Assembly: GCF_034119845.1 (NCBI RefSeq)
Contig: NZ_CP139420.1
Location: 970,001 to 1,034,000 of the forward strand
DNA length: 64,000 nt
Origin: Flavobacterium sp. NG2
Lineage (GTDB): Bacteria > Bacteroidota > Bacteroidia > Flavobacteriales > Flavobacteriaceae
Direction: 5' to 3'
Every line of letters begins with the position of its first letter. Position 1 is the first letter of the stretch. Below are positions 8,803 through 17,341 of this stretch, in pieces. Below the pieces are notes generated by a model that saw only the letters and a list, made by a program, of their open reading frames with translations, had not been told where the DNA came from and searched no databases. A program made the position numbers and the translations under genes.

Positions 8803-10167
8803 ATGACTCCAATAAAAAATAAAAAAGTAGAAGGTATAATAGCAGAAATCATAGACCAATATGCTTATGCTGACAAGTCTGAGAGACCTTGGATAATAGG
8901 CTTTAGTGGAGGAAAAGACTCTACCGTTTTACTAATGTTAGTCTGGATAGCTCTCCAAAGAATTAGACAAGACTTACCTTTCCCTTTTCAATTAAAAAGA
9001 AAAGTTTATGTAGTTTGTAACGATACAATGGTTGAAAACCCCATTATTGCAAATTACGTTGAAGATGTTCTTGCGAAAATTAGTGAAGCTGCAAGAGACC
9101 AAGACTTACCAATTTTCGTTCAAAAAACAACTCCAAAACTCGAAGAAACTTTTTGGATCAACGTAATTGGGAAAGGTTATCCAGTTCCAAATAGTGCTTT
9201 TAGATGGTGTACAGATAAGCTAAAAATACGCCCTACTTCTAATTTTTTAGTTGAACAAATAGACCAAATGGGGGAAGCTATTGTTTTACTAGGAACAAGA
9301 TATGATGAAAGTGCTACACGAGAAAGATCAATTCGAAGACATGAAGTAACAGGTAAAAGATTGTCCAAACATCAAACATCTGTTAACACTTACACTTATG
9401 CTCCTATTAAAGAAATGATTGTCGATGAAATTTGGTATATCATAAATACAGTGAAATCTCCTTGGGGATTTGATAATTCAATTCTTTTCAAAATATATGC
9501 GGATGCTAGTGCGGATGATTATGAATGTCCTACAGTTGTTGTAAACAAGGAACACAATTCTTGTGGGCAAAGCCGTTTTGGTTGTTGGACCTGCACTGTT
9601 GTAAAAAATGACAAATCAATGTCGTCATTAGTAAATAATGGTCAAAACTGGATGGAACCTTTATTAGCATTTAGAAATAGACTAGTTGAAGGTAGAAATA
9701 TTTCTGAAAACCGTTCAGACACAAGAAGAAATGGTCAGGAAGCAGTTAGAGAAGATGGAACTTTTAATGGTAATTATACTTTGGAATACAGATATCAAAT
9801 TTTAAAAGATTTATTGCAGGTTCAAAAGGAAGTTCAAAAAGAAAGACCACATATTACATTAATTAATAATCAAGAATTAATCGCTATTCAAGTAACATGG
9901 AATAGAGATGGTTATTTTGACCATACTGTGGGCGACTTATATAAGAAAATTTACAACAAAGAGATTAGTACCAACAACATCAAATCTCTTGATGATACTG
10001 AGCGCAGAATCTTGAGAGAAGTTTGTGAAGAAGAGCCAGGTTATTATCATTTAATTGATAATTTAATTACTTTACAGGAAACAAAAACACTAATGCTTTC
10101 TAAATATGGATTACATAACGATGTAGAAAAAAGAATTGAAAGTTTTGTAAATGAGAATGGGCTATGA
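8803..10167 (+). CDS. dndC: DNA phosphorothioation sulfurtransferase DndC
   Basis: DndC activates the DNA backbone for sulfur insertion, using ATP and an iron-sulfur cluster. This 454-aa protein has the PP-loop SGGKDS at residues 35-40 in the PAPS-reductase-like fold. Four clustered cysteines suited to bind the cluster lie in YECPTVV, NSCGQS, FGCWTC (two). It also shows the typical RWCTDKLKIRP stretch and RRHEVTGKRLSKH. It overlaps dndD by 4 bases (ATGA), so the two are translationally coupled. No dndA cysteine desulfurase is present in the window; a housekeeping IscS/SufS is presumably used, as in many dndCDE loci. Length and motifs match the family well. Confidence 0.92.
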   Translation: MTPIKNKKVEGIIAEIIDQYAYADKSERPWIIGFSGGKDSTVLLMLVWIALQRIRQDLPFPFQLKRKVYVVCNDTMVENPIIANYVEDVLAKISEAARDQDLPIFVQKTTPKLEETFWINVIGKGYPVPNSAFRWCTDKLKIRPTSNFLVEQIDQMGEAIVLLGTRYDESATRERSIRRHEVTGKRLSKHQTSVNTYTYAPIKEMIVDEIWYIINTVKSPWGFDNSILFKIYADASADDYECPTVVVNKEHNSCGQSRFGCWTCTVVKNDKSMSSLVNNGQNWMEPLLAFRNRLVEGRNISENRSDTRRNGQEAVREDGTFNGNYTLEYRYQILKDLLQVQKEVQKERPHITLINNQELIAIQVTWNRDGYFDHTVGDLYKKIYNKEISTNNIKSLDDTERRILREVCEEEPGYYHLIDNLITLQETKTLMLSKYGLHNDVEKRIESFVNENGL

Positions 10168-12263
10168 AAATAAATAAAATAAAATTCCAAAACTTTAGAA
10201 TTTATAAAGGGGTGAACGAAATAAATTTTGCTCCAAATACAGCTAAAAACATTAGTATTGTAGCTGGTAAAAACGGTTTTGGGAAGACTACTTTTTTGAC
10301 TTCTCTTATCTGGGTATTCTATGGAAAAATGATGAGTGAAGTAGAAGACAAATACAAAAGAGACATCAAGAATGCTGGTGGCTATGATAATTTTTTAAAG
10401 ACACTTTTAAATAGAGAAATAAAATCAGATTTCGAAAATAATAAAACAATAAGTTCAATATTCTTTGTTGAAATAGAGTTAAAAGATATTTTAATTCCTT
10501 CTATTCCTTGTAAATCTGTAGTAATTAGAAGATCTTATAATTTAAGAACAGAAATAGAAGAATTAAGAATTTTTATTGATGGCTTAGAAAATGAATTAAC
10601 CAAAGAAGTCGGTTTTGAAGTCTTTATCAATGATTTTATTTTACCCCGTGAAATTGCCAAATTCTTCTTTTTTGATGCAGAAAAAATAGTTTCACTTGCA
10701 GAAGCAAAATCAAAATCGGAATTAAAAAATCTCAGTAAAGCATACTCCGAAGTTTTAGGAATTAAGAAATATGAAGATTTAAAAAAGAATTTAGAAACTT
10801 TATTGACTAAACTCAGACGAAGTGGCGCCAATAAAGTAGAACAAACCAAATTGTTTGAACTAACCGATAATGAAGCTGAATTAGTTGAATTAATTGAATT
10901 TAATCAAGAAAAAAAAGCTAACATTGATCGTGAAATTGCTAATCATAAATTAACCAGTGACAGCCTTCAAGAAAAGTTAATTAGGGAAGGAAATGGAATT
11001 ACGCTAGAAGAACTTCAGTTAATGAAGTCTGAAAGAGATGTTTTAAAAGAAGAATCTGTTGAGATAAAAAGCAAATTAAAAAAACTAATGGACATTGCAC
11101 CATTAGTAATTGCAGGTAAAAAATTAGTGCAGCTAAAAGAACAATTAGAATTTGAACATAATACAAATAATAATTCTATTGACAAAGTAGTCCTAGTAGA
11201 AGAATTGAATTCATTCTCTACTATTTTATTAAATAAACTAGAAGCTTTAAACCTAGATAGTAATGCAAAGCTTAAGGTGGAAGAAGCACTAAAACAATCC
11301 ATTTTAGAGAAGGAAACTATAAAACAATCGAATACTTCAGGCGTAGTACTTTTAGATTATACCACAGAACAATTTAGAAACTTTGATGCAGTTTTTAATA
11401 ATATCAAAGGAGCTTTTTCAAGTCAGTTTAGTGCTGTGGTTCAAGAAGAGAAAAACAATAGAATGTATCTTTCTAAAGTTTACCAACAGATTAAACAAGC
11501 AGAAGCTAGAAAAGATAATCCTTTAGCTCAAAAATTGCGTGAAGAAAAAATAGCTGTTGAGAAAAAAATCACAGATTTAAACCTTGAAAAAGGCAAATTA
11601 ATAGAGGCTGTAGATGTTATGAATACCAAATTAGCCTCCAATAGAAAAGTGTTGTCGGAATACGAAAAGAATTTCAAGTTGGTTGAAACCGACCAAAAGA
11701 AATTTGAAGTAACAGAAATATTACTTTTAAAAATTAATACAATTATCCAAAAAATTAAAGAAGATAAAAAGTTTTCTTTACAAAAATCAATATTGCTTGG
11801 TTTGAAAAAAATTATGCATAAAAGCGACTTTATTTATAATGTACGAGTAAACGTAGTTGATGATGTGATGGATATTGATTTGCTGAATAAAAACGACGAA
11901 ATAATAGATAAAGATTCATTATCTAAGGGAGAGCAACAATTATATGCCACTGCTTTATTAAAAGCTTTAGTTGATGAATCAGGAATTAGATTTCCAGTCT
12001 TTATTGATAGCCCATTACAGAAGTTTGACAAATACCATTCTAAAAATATTATTAAAGAGTTTTATCCGGCAATTTCGGAGCAAGTGGTTTTGTTTCCTTT
12101 GTTGGAAAAAGAATTATCTGAATTGGAATACGACTATTTAAAACCTAACGTGAACAAGGTTTTTGTGATTGAAAACCACAACAACGGTTCAAGCTTTAAA
12201 CCCTATGCTGTTGACCAATTATTTACTCATTTAAAACAAGAGCAAGATGTTTACGCAAATTAA
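10164..12263 (+). CDS. dndD: DNA sulfur modification ATPase DndD
   Basis: DndD is the SMC-like ATPase of the phosphorothioation complex, thought to provide energy or nicking at the modification site. This 699-aa protein has a Walker A at about residues 34-42 (AGKNGFGKT), long central coiled-coil stretches (about 200-520), and a C-terminal ABC signature (LSKGEQQLYA) followed by Walker B (FPVFIDSPLQKFD). Unlike the minus-strand ATPase at 14945-17128 it shows no CxxC zinc hook. It overlaps dndC by 4 and dndE by 17 bases, so the three genes are one translational unit. Confidence 0.9.
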   Translation: MKINKIKFQNFRIYKGVNEINFAPNTAKNISIVAGKNGFGKTTFLTSLIWVFYGKMMSEVEDKYKRDIKNAGGYDNFLKTLLNREIKSDFENNKTISSIFFVEIELKDILIPSIPCKSVVIRRSYNLRTEIEELRIFIDGLENELTKEVGFEVFINDFILPREIAKFFFFDAEKIVSLAEAKSKSELKNLSKAYSEVLGIKKYEDLKKNLETLLTKLRRSGANKVEQTKLFELTDNEAELVELIEFNQEKKANIDREIANHKLTSDSLQEKLIREGNGITLEELQLMKSERDVLKEESVEIKSKLKKLMDIAPLVIAGKKLVQLKEQLEFEHNTNNNSIDKVVLVEELNSFSTILLNKLEALNLDSNAKLKVEEALKQSILEKETIKQSNTSGVVLLDYTTEQFRNFDAVFNNIKGAFSSQFSAVVQEEKNNRMYLSKVYQQIKQAEARKDNPLAQKLREEKIAVEKKITDLNLEKGKLIEAVDVMNTKLASNRKVLSEYEKNFKLVETDQKKFEVTEILLLKINTIIQKIKEDKKFSLQKSILLGLKKIMHKSDFIYNVRVNVVDDVMDIDLLNKNDEIIDKDSLSKGEQQLYATALLKALVDESGIRFPVFIDSPLQKFDKYHSKNIIKEFYPAISEQVVLFPLLEKELSELEYDYLKPNVNKVFVIENHNNGSSFKPYAVDQLFTHLKQEQDVYAN

Positions 12264-12642
12264 AACTAGTAAAGAAAATAAAGAAGTGGTTGCCTTGTTA
12301 ACTCGTAAACTGGGCTTAGGTACCGAAAATGTAATTGCAAGAATGGCGTATACGTATTCCTTATCTCAAGATAAAAAATTAGACTTAAACGACATCAAAG
12401 ATGCTGGTGGTAAAGAATATTCTAAATCAGTTCTCTTCGGAGAGTATTACGATATATATCTAGGTTTAGTTTGTGTTCATTATGGTTTATATAAGACAGA
12501 CAAAGATATTGGTCGTTATATCAAAATGCATGTAGATGATGGTTTACAACTTTTAAATGAGGAAGTAAACAACCGCTCTAACATAGATGGTTTTGATTTT
12601 TTAACAGAAAAGATAAATTTTGGTTTAAGTGAAACAGTTTAG
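12247..12642 (+). CDS. dndE: DNA sulfur modification protein DndE
   Basis: DndE is a small helical protein that forms tetramers and binds nicked DNA. The 131-aa protein starts with the family's typical stretch (FTQIKTSKENKEVVALLTRK, GLGTENVIARMAY) and has the KDAGGKEYSKSVLFGEY region that aligns with known DndE proteins from memory. It overlaps the end of dndD by 17 bases and is the last gene of the modification operon. The spacer to the convergent DGQHR gene is only 62 bases, with no strong terminator hairpin. Confidence 0.88.
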   Translation: MFTQIKTSKENKEVVALLTRKLGLGTENVIARMAYTYSLSQDKKLDLNDIKDAGGKEYSKSVLFGEYYDIYLGLVCVHYGLYKTDKDIGRYIKMHVDDGLQLLNEEVNNRSNIDGFDFLTEKINFGLSETV

Positions 12643-12704
12643 TACAATGCACTAAATTAGATGCAAGTTCAGTTTAAAGAGCAATTACTCGTTAAATAGC
12701 TTTA

Positions 12705-14456
12705 TCACTTAAAGGAAGTAGTGTCTTTTAAGAATTCAAAAATCGTATTAATTCCATGTTTTGTTGTTGGAATTTTTATATTTCCTTTTGGAAAGGATGC
12801 ATTATTTGTAGTAGGATTAGAAATCGTATCAATTGAAATTTTTAAATCACGTAAAATCAGAGTCATATCGCTTAAAGATTTACCTTTCTCAAATAAATTA
12901 TATCTCAATAGCCTAATAAATGTTGAGATAAATTTTGAAGAAATTAAGTATGAATTAGTTCCCGCGCACCAATCCTTTTTAAAAACTGTTTGAATGTTAG
13001 AAAAATAGGTTTCTAAAATAGATTTAACTTTAGTATTTAAACTATCAGGGTTTGAAGTGTAATATGCTCTTGTGTTTTCAAAAATAGATAAGTAAATAGC
13101 ATCATCAATTGCAACTCCATTTGTGTTTAAACCTTTAATGAAAGGTATCAAGTCATTATCAATAATTGTTGTTATTGGTACACATGGATAACCAAATTTA
13201 TTCTTTTTCTTCAAAGAATTAGTCAAAAAAATGTTGCCTAAGGCATTCCTGTCTGGCCTATTGTTACACAATAAGATTACTTTGCCAGCAATTGCAGCTT
13301 CGTTTCTTTCACCAAGAACATCATACTTTATTAGATAGATAAGGTTGTTTTTAACTTTAGCTTGATTAGAATTTATTTCACAAAAAACTTTTGCTGAATT
13401 TCGTGTTATTTGTTTCTGATCGCTCGTTTGAAATTTAATTGCTGTTGCTAGAATTTCGGAATTATTTCTTGTTGTGTCACTTATGTTTGATTTAGTGTAT
13501 CCAAATAACCTATGCTGTCCATCAATGATATCTATAGAACTGAATTTTTTTGGAAGTTTTAATTTTAAATTATTTGTAATCGTTTCTTCCACACAATCTT
13601 GAGTTAACACTAAAGTAATTGTATTTGGAAAAAATTTTCGCTTATTATCTAATATGAAATTGCTCGCAATATTTTTTAATTTACTTTCAATAAGTAATCT
13701 TTGATAGCTTTCATTTTCTTCTTCAAAAATAAATGGAATACCTTCATATCTCGAAACACGTGCAATTCTCAGTAATTCAGATATTTTAAATTTGAGAAGA
13801 TATACATCTGCTTTGATTGTGGTGTCAGTTGCAATAATTTTATTTTCAGCTTTAATAAAATCTAAATAAAATGATTCTTCTACTTCATCTAAATCAGCTG
13901 GCAAAAAATTTAAAGCTGACAATAATTCATTTATTGCAAAATCTCCTATTAAGTTTGTTAATTGTCTTAAATATTCAATCTGGGAATAGTTGAAGATAAA
14001 TAATTTAGATTGGATCTTAGGATAGTCAGGAAATTTATTCCTAGTATAATTTTCAGCTTCAAATTTTAATGAAGTTCCAAAATAAACAAATTTCCAATTA
14101 TTAACTTCTTCAAAATCAATAATTTTATCTTCTGGAACTCCTAATAATTTAAATTTTTCTGATAATGATAAATGAGTGCTATTAATTAATAAATTACAGT
14201 TTCTTGTGAATTTCTTTATTTTATCAGTAAAAGAAGAACTTTGTCCAGTATATTCTAAAATCACACAAGTTTTATTTATTAAAAGTATTCCATCAATCTC
14301 GAGATGATTTCCAGCATCTTGGCTAGGATCTAAATCAGTTAAACTTATTTGACCAGGTGAAGGATAATAATCAAGTAATTTTAATTCATTTGTAAACAAA
14401 TTTTGAAACCAACTTTCTAAAGCTTTATCTATTAAACCATCAAAAGAATTAATCAT
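12705..14456 (-). CDS. DGQHR-domain protein (DndB-like) with N-terminal nuclease-like region
   Basis: The signature IDGQHRLFGY near residues 310-320 places this 583-aa protein in the DGQHR family, which includes DndB, the repressor or modulator of phosphorothioation operons. It is much longer than typical DndB (about 350-400 aa). The first 120 residues look like a PD-(D/E)XK fold (HLEIDGILL, then VILEYTGQ), but the usual ExK lysine is replaced by threonine (EYT), so catalysis is uncertain. It is the last gene of a tight five-gene minus-strand operon and faces dndE head-on. Its likely role is control or sensing of modification, or part of the restriction machinery. Confidence 0.75.
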   Translation of the reverse strand: MINSFDGLIDKALESWFQNLFTNELKLLDYYPSPGQISLTDLDPSQDAGNHLEIDGILLINKTCVILEYTGQSSSFTDKIKKFTRNCNLLINSTHLSLSEKFKLLGVPEDKIIDFEEVNNWKFVYFGTSLKFEAENYTRNKFPDYPKIQSKLFIFNYSQIEYLRQLTNLIGDFAINELLSALNFLPADLDEVEESFYLDFIKAENKIIATDTTIKADVYLLKFKISELLRIARVSRYEGIPFIFEEENESYQRLLIESKLKNIASNFILDNKRKFFPNTITLVLTQDCVEETITNNLKLKLPKKFSSIDIIDGQHRLFGYTKSNISDTTRNNSEILATAIKFQTSDQKQITRNSAKVFCEINSNQAKVKNNLIYLIKYDVLGERNEAAIAGKVILLCNNRPDRNALGNIFLTNSLKKKNKFGYPCVPITTIIDNDLIPFIKGLNTNGVAIDDAIYLSIFENTRAYYTSNPDSLNTKVKSILETYFSNIQTVFKKDWCAGTNSYLISSKFISTFIRLLRYNLFEKGKSLSDMTLILRDLKISIDTISNPTTNNASFPKGNIKIPTTKHGINTIFEFLKDTTSFK

Positions 14457-14465
14457 AATTAAAAA

Positions 14466-14945
14466 TTAAATTTTATACAAATCAATAAACATATAATGCG
14501 AATTTTCCAATTGACCTTTATCCAATAAATCGTGTAGATGTTCTAACCCGCCATTAGCATACTCTTCAATAAAAGTGATGATTTTTGAAATTACAGTATT
14601 CAAATCGGCTTCTTGCATATCTTCCATTTCATTCCAATCAAAACCTATTTCTTCACTTCTAGTAAAAATAATCATCATTAAAAAATCGACTAATGAAGAA
14701 TCTCTTTTCCACTTTCCCAATTCTAAAAAGTCCGTAGTCAAATCTCTTGGAGGTAATGGTAACTTTAAATTATTTTTTAGACCTAACATAAAAGCATAAA
14801 TATACAATTCATATATAGGTCCAAATTGACTATACTCTGAAGTTCTACTTCCTTTATTTGCTAAAATTTCAATAATTGGAATTCTACTATTAGCATAACG
14901 AGGTCTTTTTATCAAAAGGTTCGATTTAAATTCTTGACTTGTCAT
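14466..14945 (-). CDS. Hypothetical 159-aa protein of the phosphorothioation-linked operon
   Basis: I do not recognise a named family. The protein is predominantly helical and acidic toward the C-terminus (IGFDWNEMEDMQEADLNTVI), with no membrane segment. Its start codon overlaps the stop of the upstream zinc-hook ATPase by 1 base, and the DGQHR gene follows 9 bases after its end. Such spacing suggests a subunit of a complex with these neighbours. The N-terminal stretch KRPRYANSRIPIIEILANKG is the most distinctive segment for a database search. Confidence 0.65.
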   Translation of the reverse strand: MTSQEFKSNLLIKRPRYANSRIPIIEILANKGSRTSEYSQFGPIYELYIYAFMLGLKNNLKLPLPPRDLTTDFLELGKWKRDSSLVDFLMMIIFTRSEEIGFDWNEMEDMQEADLNTVISKIITFIEEYANGGLEHLHDLLDKGQLENSHYMFIDLYKI

Positions 14946-17128
14946 TATTTCAATTTTATTTTAGTTGTAATTAAATCCACTTGTTCAACTCCTTCAGTTA
15001 CTTGATTTACATACATAGTTTTTACCAATGGATCTTTCAATAATTTTTTCCCCAAATCATTAATTTTCATTTTATCATTTCCTTTGTATAGATCTTTAAC
15101 TAATACTATGCTTTGTGGAAATACATTTCCTGTAGCTTCAAAGAACCCTTCTGTAAATCCTTCTCCAAAAGCAGAAATAGGAGCATCAGCTAATAAGGGA
15201 TAATTATATTTTGCTGTATTTGCAGAAATAACTGCCATAACTACAGAAAATTTCTTCATACGTTGAAATCCTTCCGAACTACCGTGTACTACATTTCCTT
15301 TACTGTCCATATAATTAAACAGAATTGAACCTGAAGGCGATTTCTCAAATTTTAATATTCCACCCGCTAAATCATTGTATTTTATTAAGCTTTGGAAGTG
15401 CTCATTAGCATATTTTTCAAGTAAACTAACCATATTATCAAAAACTCTGTTTTTTGCTTTTTCAGTGGCATCAGCTAGATCAGAACTAATTTCATAATTC
15501 AATAAATATCCCTCTGGAATATTACTTGGTCGTAGAGATTGAATTTCTTTTTCGGTGTTATGAATATTGTTTTTTAATCTTTTAATATTATCTTTTAATC
15601 GTTCTATCTGATTAGAAGAATCTGCGATTCGTCTTATAGCGCCTTTATATCTGTTGATAATAGTTAGTGAATCTTCGCCATTACTACCAGAAATCAGAAT
15701 ATCTTTTCGTTGATCTTTTAATGATTTTAGTTCTTTTTTTAATTTAGTTAACCTTTCATTTAAAGAAGTTTCTTTTTCTCTGGTTTGAAGAATACTGTCA
15801 TTTATATTAGAAATTTTATTGTAAAAAGGTTGAGCATTAATTTGTAAATCACTAAAAAAACTGTCCAAATTATTTTTCACAAATTCAGTTTCATTTTTAA
15901 TTTCTACAGGTCTATTTTTAAGTCTAACTATAAAATCATATTCTTCAGAACCTACAGGTGCAGGTCTATTACAAACATAGCAATGCTCGTGGTCAATCAT
16001 ACTCTTTAGAGAAACACTATCTGGTGAATTTACAGGTAAGAAATGAAAATGTTTATTGGGGTCATTATTGATATTCAATAATGCTTTTTTCTCATAATGA
16101 ATATCTCTAAACTTTTGAATTTTATTTTGAAAATCGTCTACAACAGAATCAAAACCTAATGAAATCCACGAAAAATTACCATCAAAAAACCTATTATTAA
16201 TACTATCTAAAAAAGTATTATATTCATTACCAACATCTGTAGTTTTTCTAGTTTTCTCTTTTATTTTAGTATCTAATTCATTTCTTTTTTCCGCATTAGA
16301 AAAATTTTGTTCAAGATCATTTTTTTCGTGTTCAGCATCATCGTATAATTTTTCAAACTCACCGAGCTTAATATTTTCGATCGCTAATTTTCCCTCTTCA
16401 TCTTGTTTAAACTTGATTGCTTTATCTAATCTTTCGTTATGGTCTGAATTGGATTTAGTTTGCTTATTCAAGTCTTTTTCAGCCTTTTCTTTAAAATCCC
16501 TGGTTAAGGTTACTAATTCTTCATAGTTACTAATATCTGTTAAAGTCCTTACTGCCTCTTCAATACTTGATTTTTTACCAAAATCAATTATACTGTCAAC
16601 TTCCTCTCCTTGAAAAAAGGAATATTGTCTTAAATCTGGACGAATAAGTTGTTTGATTATGCTTGATTTTTCATCTGCATCATAAACAGGAGTGTATTTT
16701 GGTAAAATATGATCAGTTCGATTTACTTCGACATCGTTGATTGTAATTTGCCAACTATCAAATGATGTTATACTTTCGCTAATACGAGTTGCCGTAAAAG
16801 ATTTTGTTATTTGATATTTAAACCTTCCATTAGAATATTCTATTTGGATTCCTGTTTCAATACTATCCCCAATAGGAGTTTCGTTTTTGGCTTTATCAGA
16901 TATAATTTTTACAGCAATATCTTTTATACCTTTCTTTATTTTGTCGTCTGAATCTAATATCTGGTCATAGAACAACCATAAAAAAGCATTGAAAAATTTA
17001 GATTTTCCAGCTCCATTATCTGCTACAATAATGTTAACTCCTTCTTCAAAATCATATCGAGTTTCAAAATAATCTCCATAGTAATTGAAAAAATTCTTGA
17101 ATGAAATACTATTAATAATTGATGCCAT
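14945..17128 (-). CDS. Rad50/DndD-like SMC ATPase with zinc hook
   Basis: The 727-aa protein has a Walker A near residues 34-44 (VADNGAGKSKFF), long coiled coils on both sides of a CxxC hook (C383 and C386 in HCYVCNRP), a degenerate ABC signature (SSEGFQRMKKFSVV) and a Walker B/D-loop region (PLLADAPISAFGEG). This is the Rad50/SbcC layout, in which two hooks join around one zinc ion. Among phosphorothioation-linked genes, SMC-like ATPases act either in modification (DndD) or in restriction. Its position in the minus-strand operon, not in dndCDE, favours the second. It overlaps the downstream gene by 1 base and lies 2 bases after the 69-aa gene. Confidence 0.78.
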   Translation of the reverse strand: MASIINSISFKNFFNYYGDYFETRYDFEEGVNIIVADNGAGKSKFFNAFLWLFYDQILDSDDKIKKGIKDIAVKIISDKAKNETPIGDSIETGIQIEYSNGRFKYQITKSFTATRISESITSFDSWQITINDVEVNRTDHILPKYTPVYDADEKSSIIKQLIRPDLRQYSFFQGEEVDSIIDFGKKSSIEEAVRTLTDISNYEELVTLTRDFKEKAEKDLNKQTKSNSDHNERLDKAIKFKQDEEGKLAIENIKLGEFEKLYDDAEHEKNDLEQNFSNAEKRNELDTKIKEKTRKTTDVGNEYNTFLDSINNRFFDGNFSWISLGFDSVVDDFQNKIQKFRDIHYEKKALLNINNDPNKHFHFLPVNSPDSVSLKSMIDHEHCYVCNRPAPVGSEEYDFIVRLKNRPVEIKNETEFVKNNLDSFFSDLQINAQPFYNKISNINDSILQTREKETSLNERLTKLKKELKSLKDQRKDILISGSNGEDSLTIINRYKGAIRRIADSSNQIERLKDNIKRLKNNIHNTEKEIQSLRPSNIPEGYLLNYEISSDLADATEKAKNRVFDNMVSLLEKYANEHFQSLIKYNDLAGGILKFEKSPSGSILFNYMDSKGNVVHGSSEGFQRMKKFSVVMAVISANTAKYNYPLLADAPISAFGEGFTEGFFEATGNVFPQSIVLVKDLYKGNDKMKINDLGKKLLKDPLVKTMYVNQVTEGVEQVDLITTKIKLK

Positions 17129-17130
17129 AA

Positions 17131-17340
17131 TTAGCCTATGTTATGAATATTTTTAATTTTTTTGTAAATCTGCGAATCACTCAAATTATTATCATTCTCG
17201 TTTATAATAACCGATAGAACTTCAACTAATTTGTTATAATACGGAGCATTAGTAGTTAGCTTATCAACATCTTTTATGTTATACTTTTTGCAAAGCTCTT
17301 CGTCAGCCAATATCTCTTTTAATACTTTATTTCTATCCAT
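17131..17340 (-). CDS. Small hypothetical protein (69 aa) between helicase and SMC genes
   Basis: Unrecognised, helical, lysine- and asparagine-rich. It is held between its neighbours by gaps of 1 and 2 bases, which argues strongly that it is a real, co-translated gene. A small adaptor or subunit of the helicase or ATPase is possible; nothing in the sequence proves it. Confidence 0.6.
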   Translation of the reverse strand: MDRNKVLKEILADEELCKKYNIKDVDKLTTNAPYYNKLVEVLSVIINENDNNLSDSQIYKKIKNIHNIG

Positions 17341-17341
17341 T

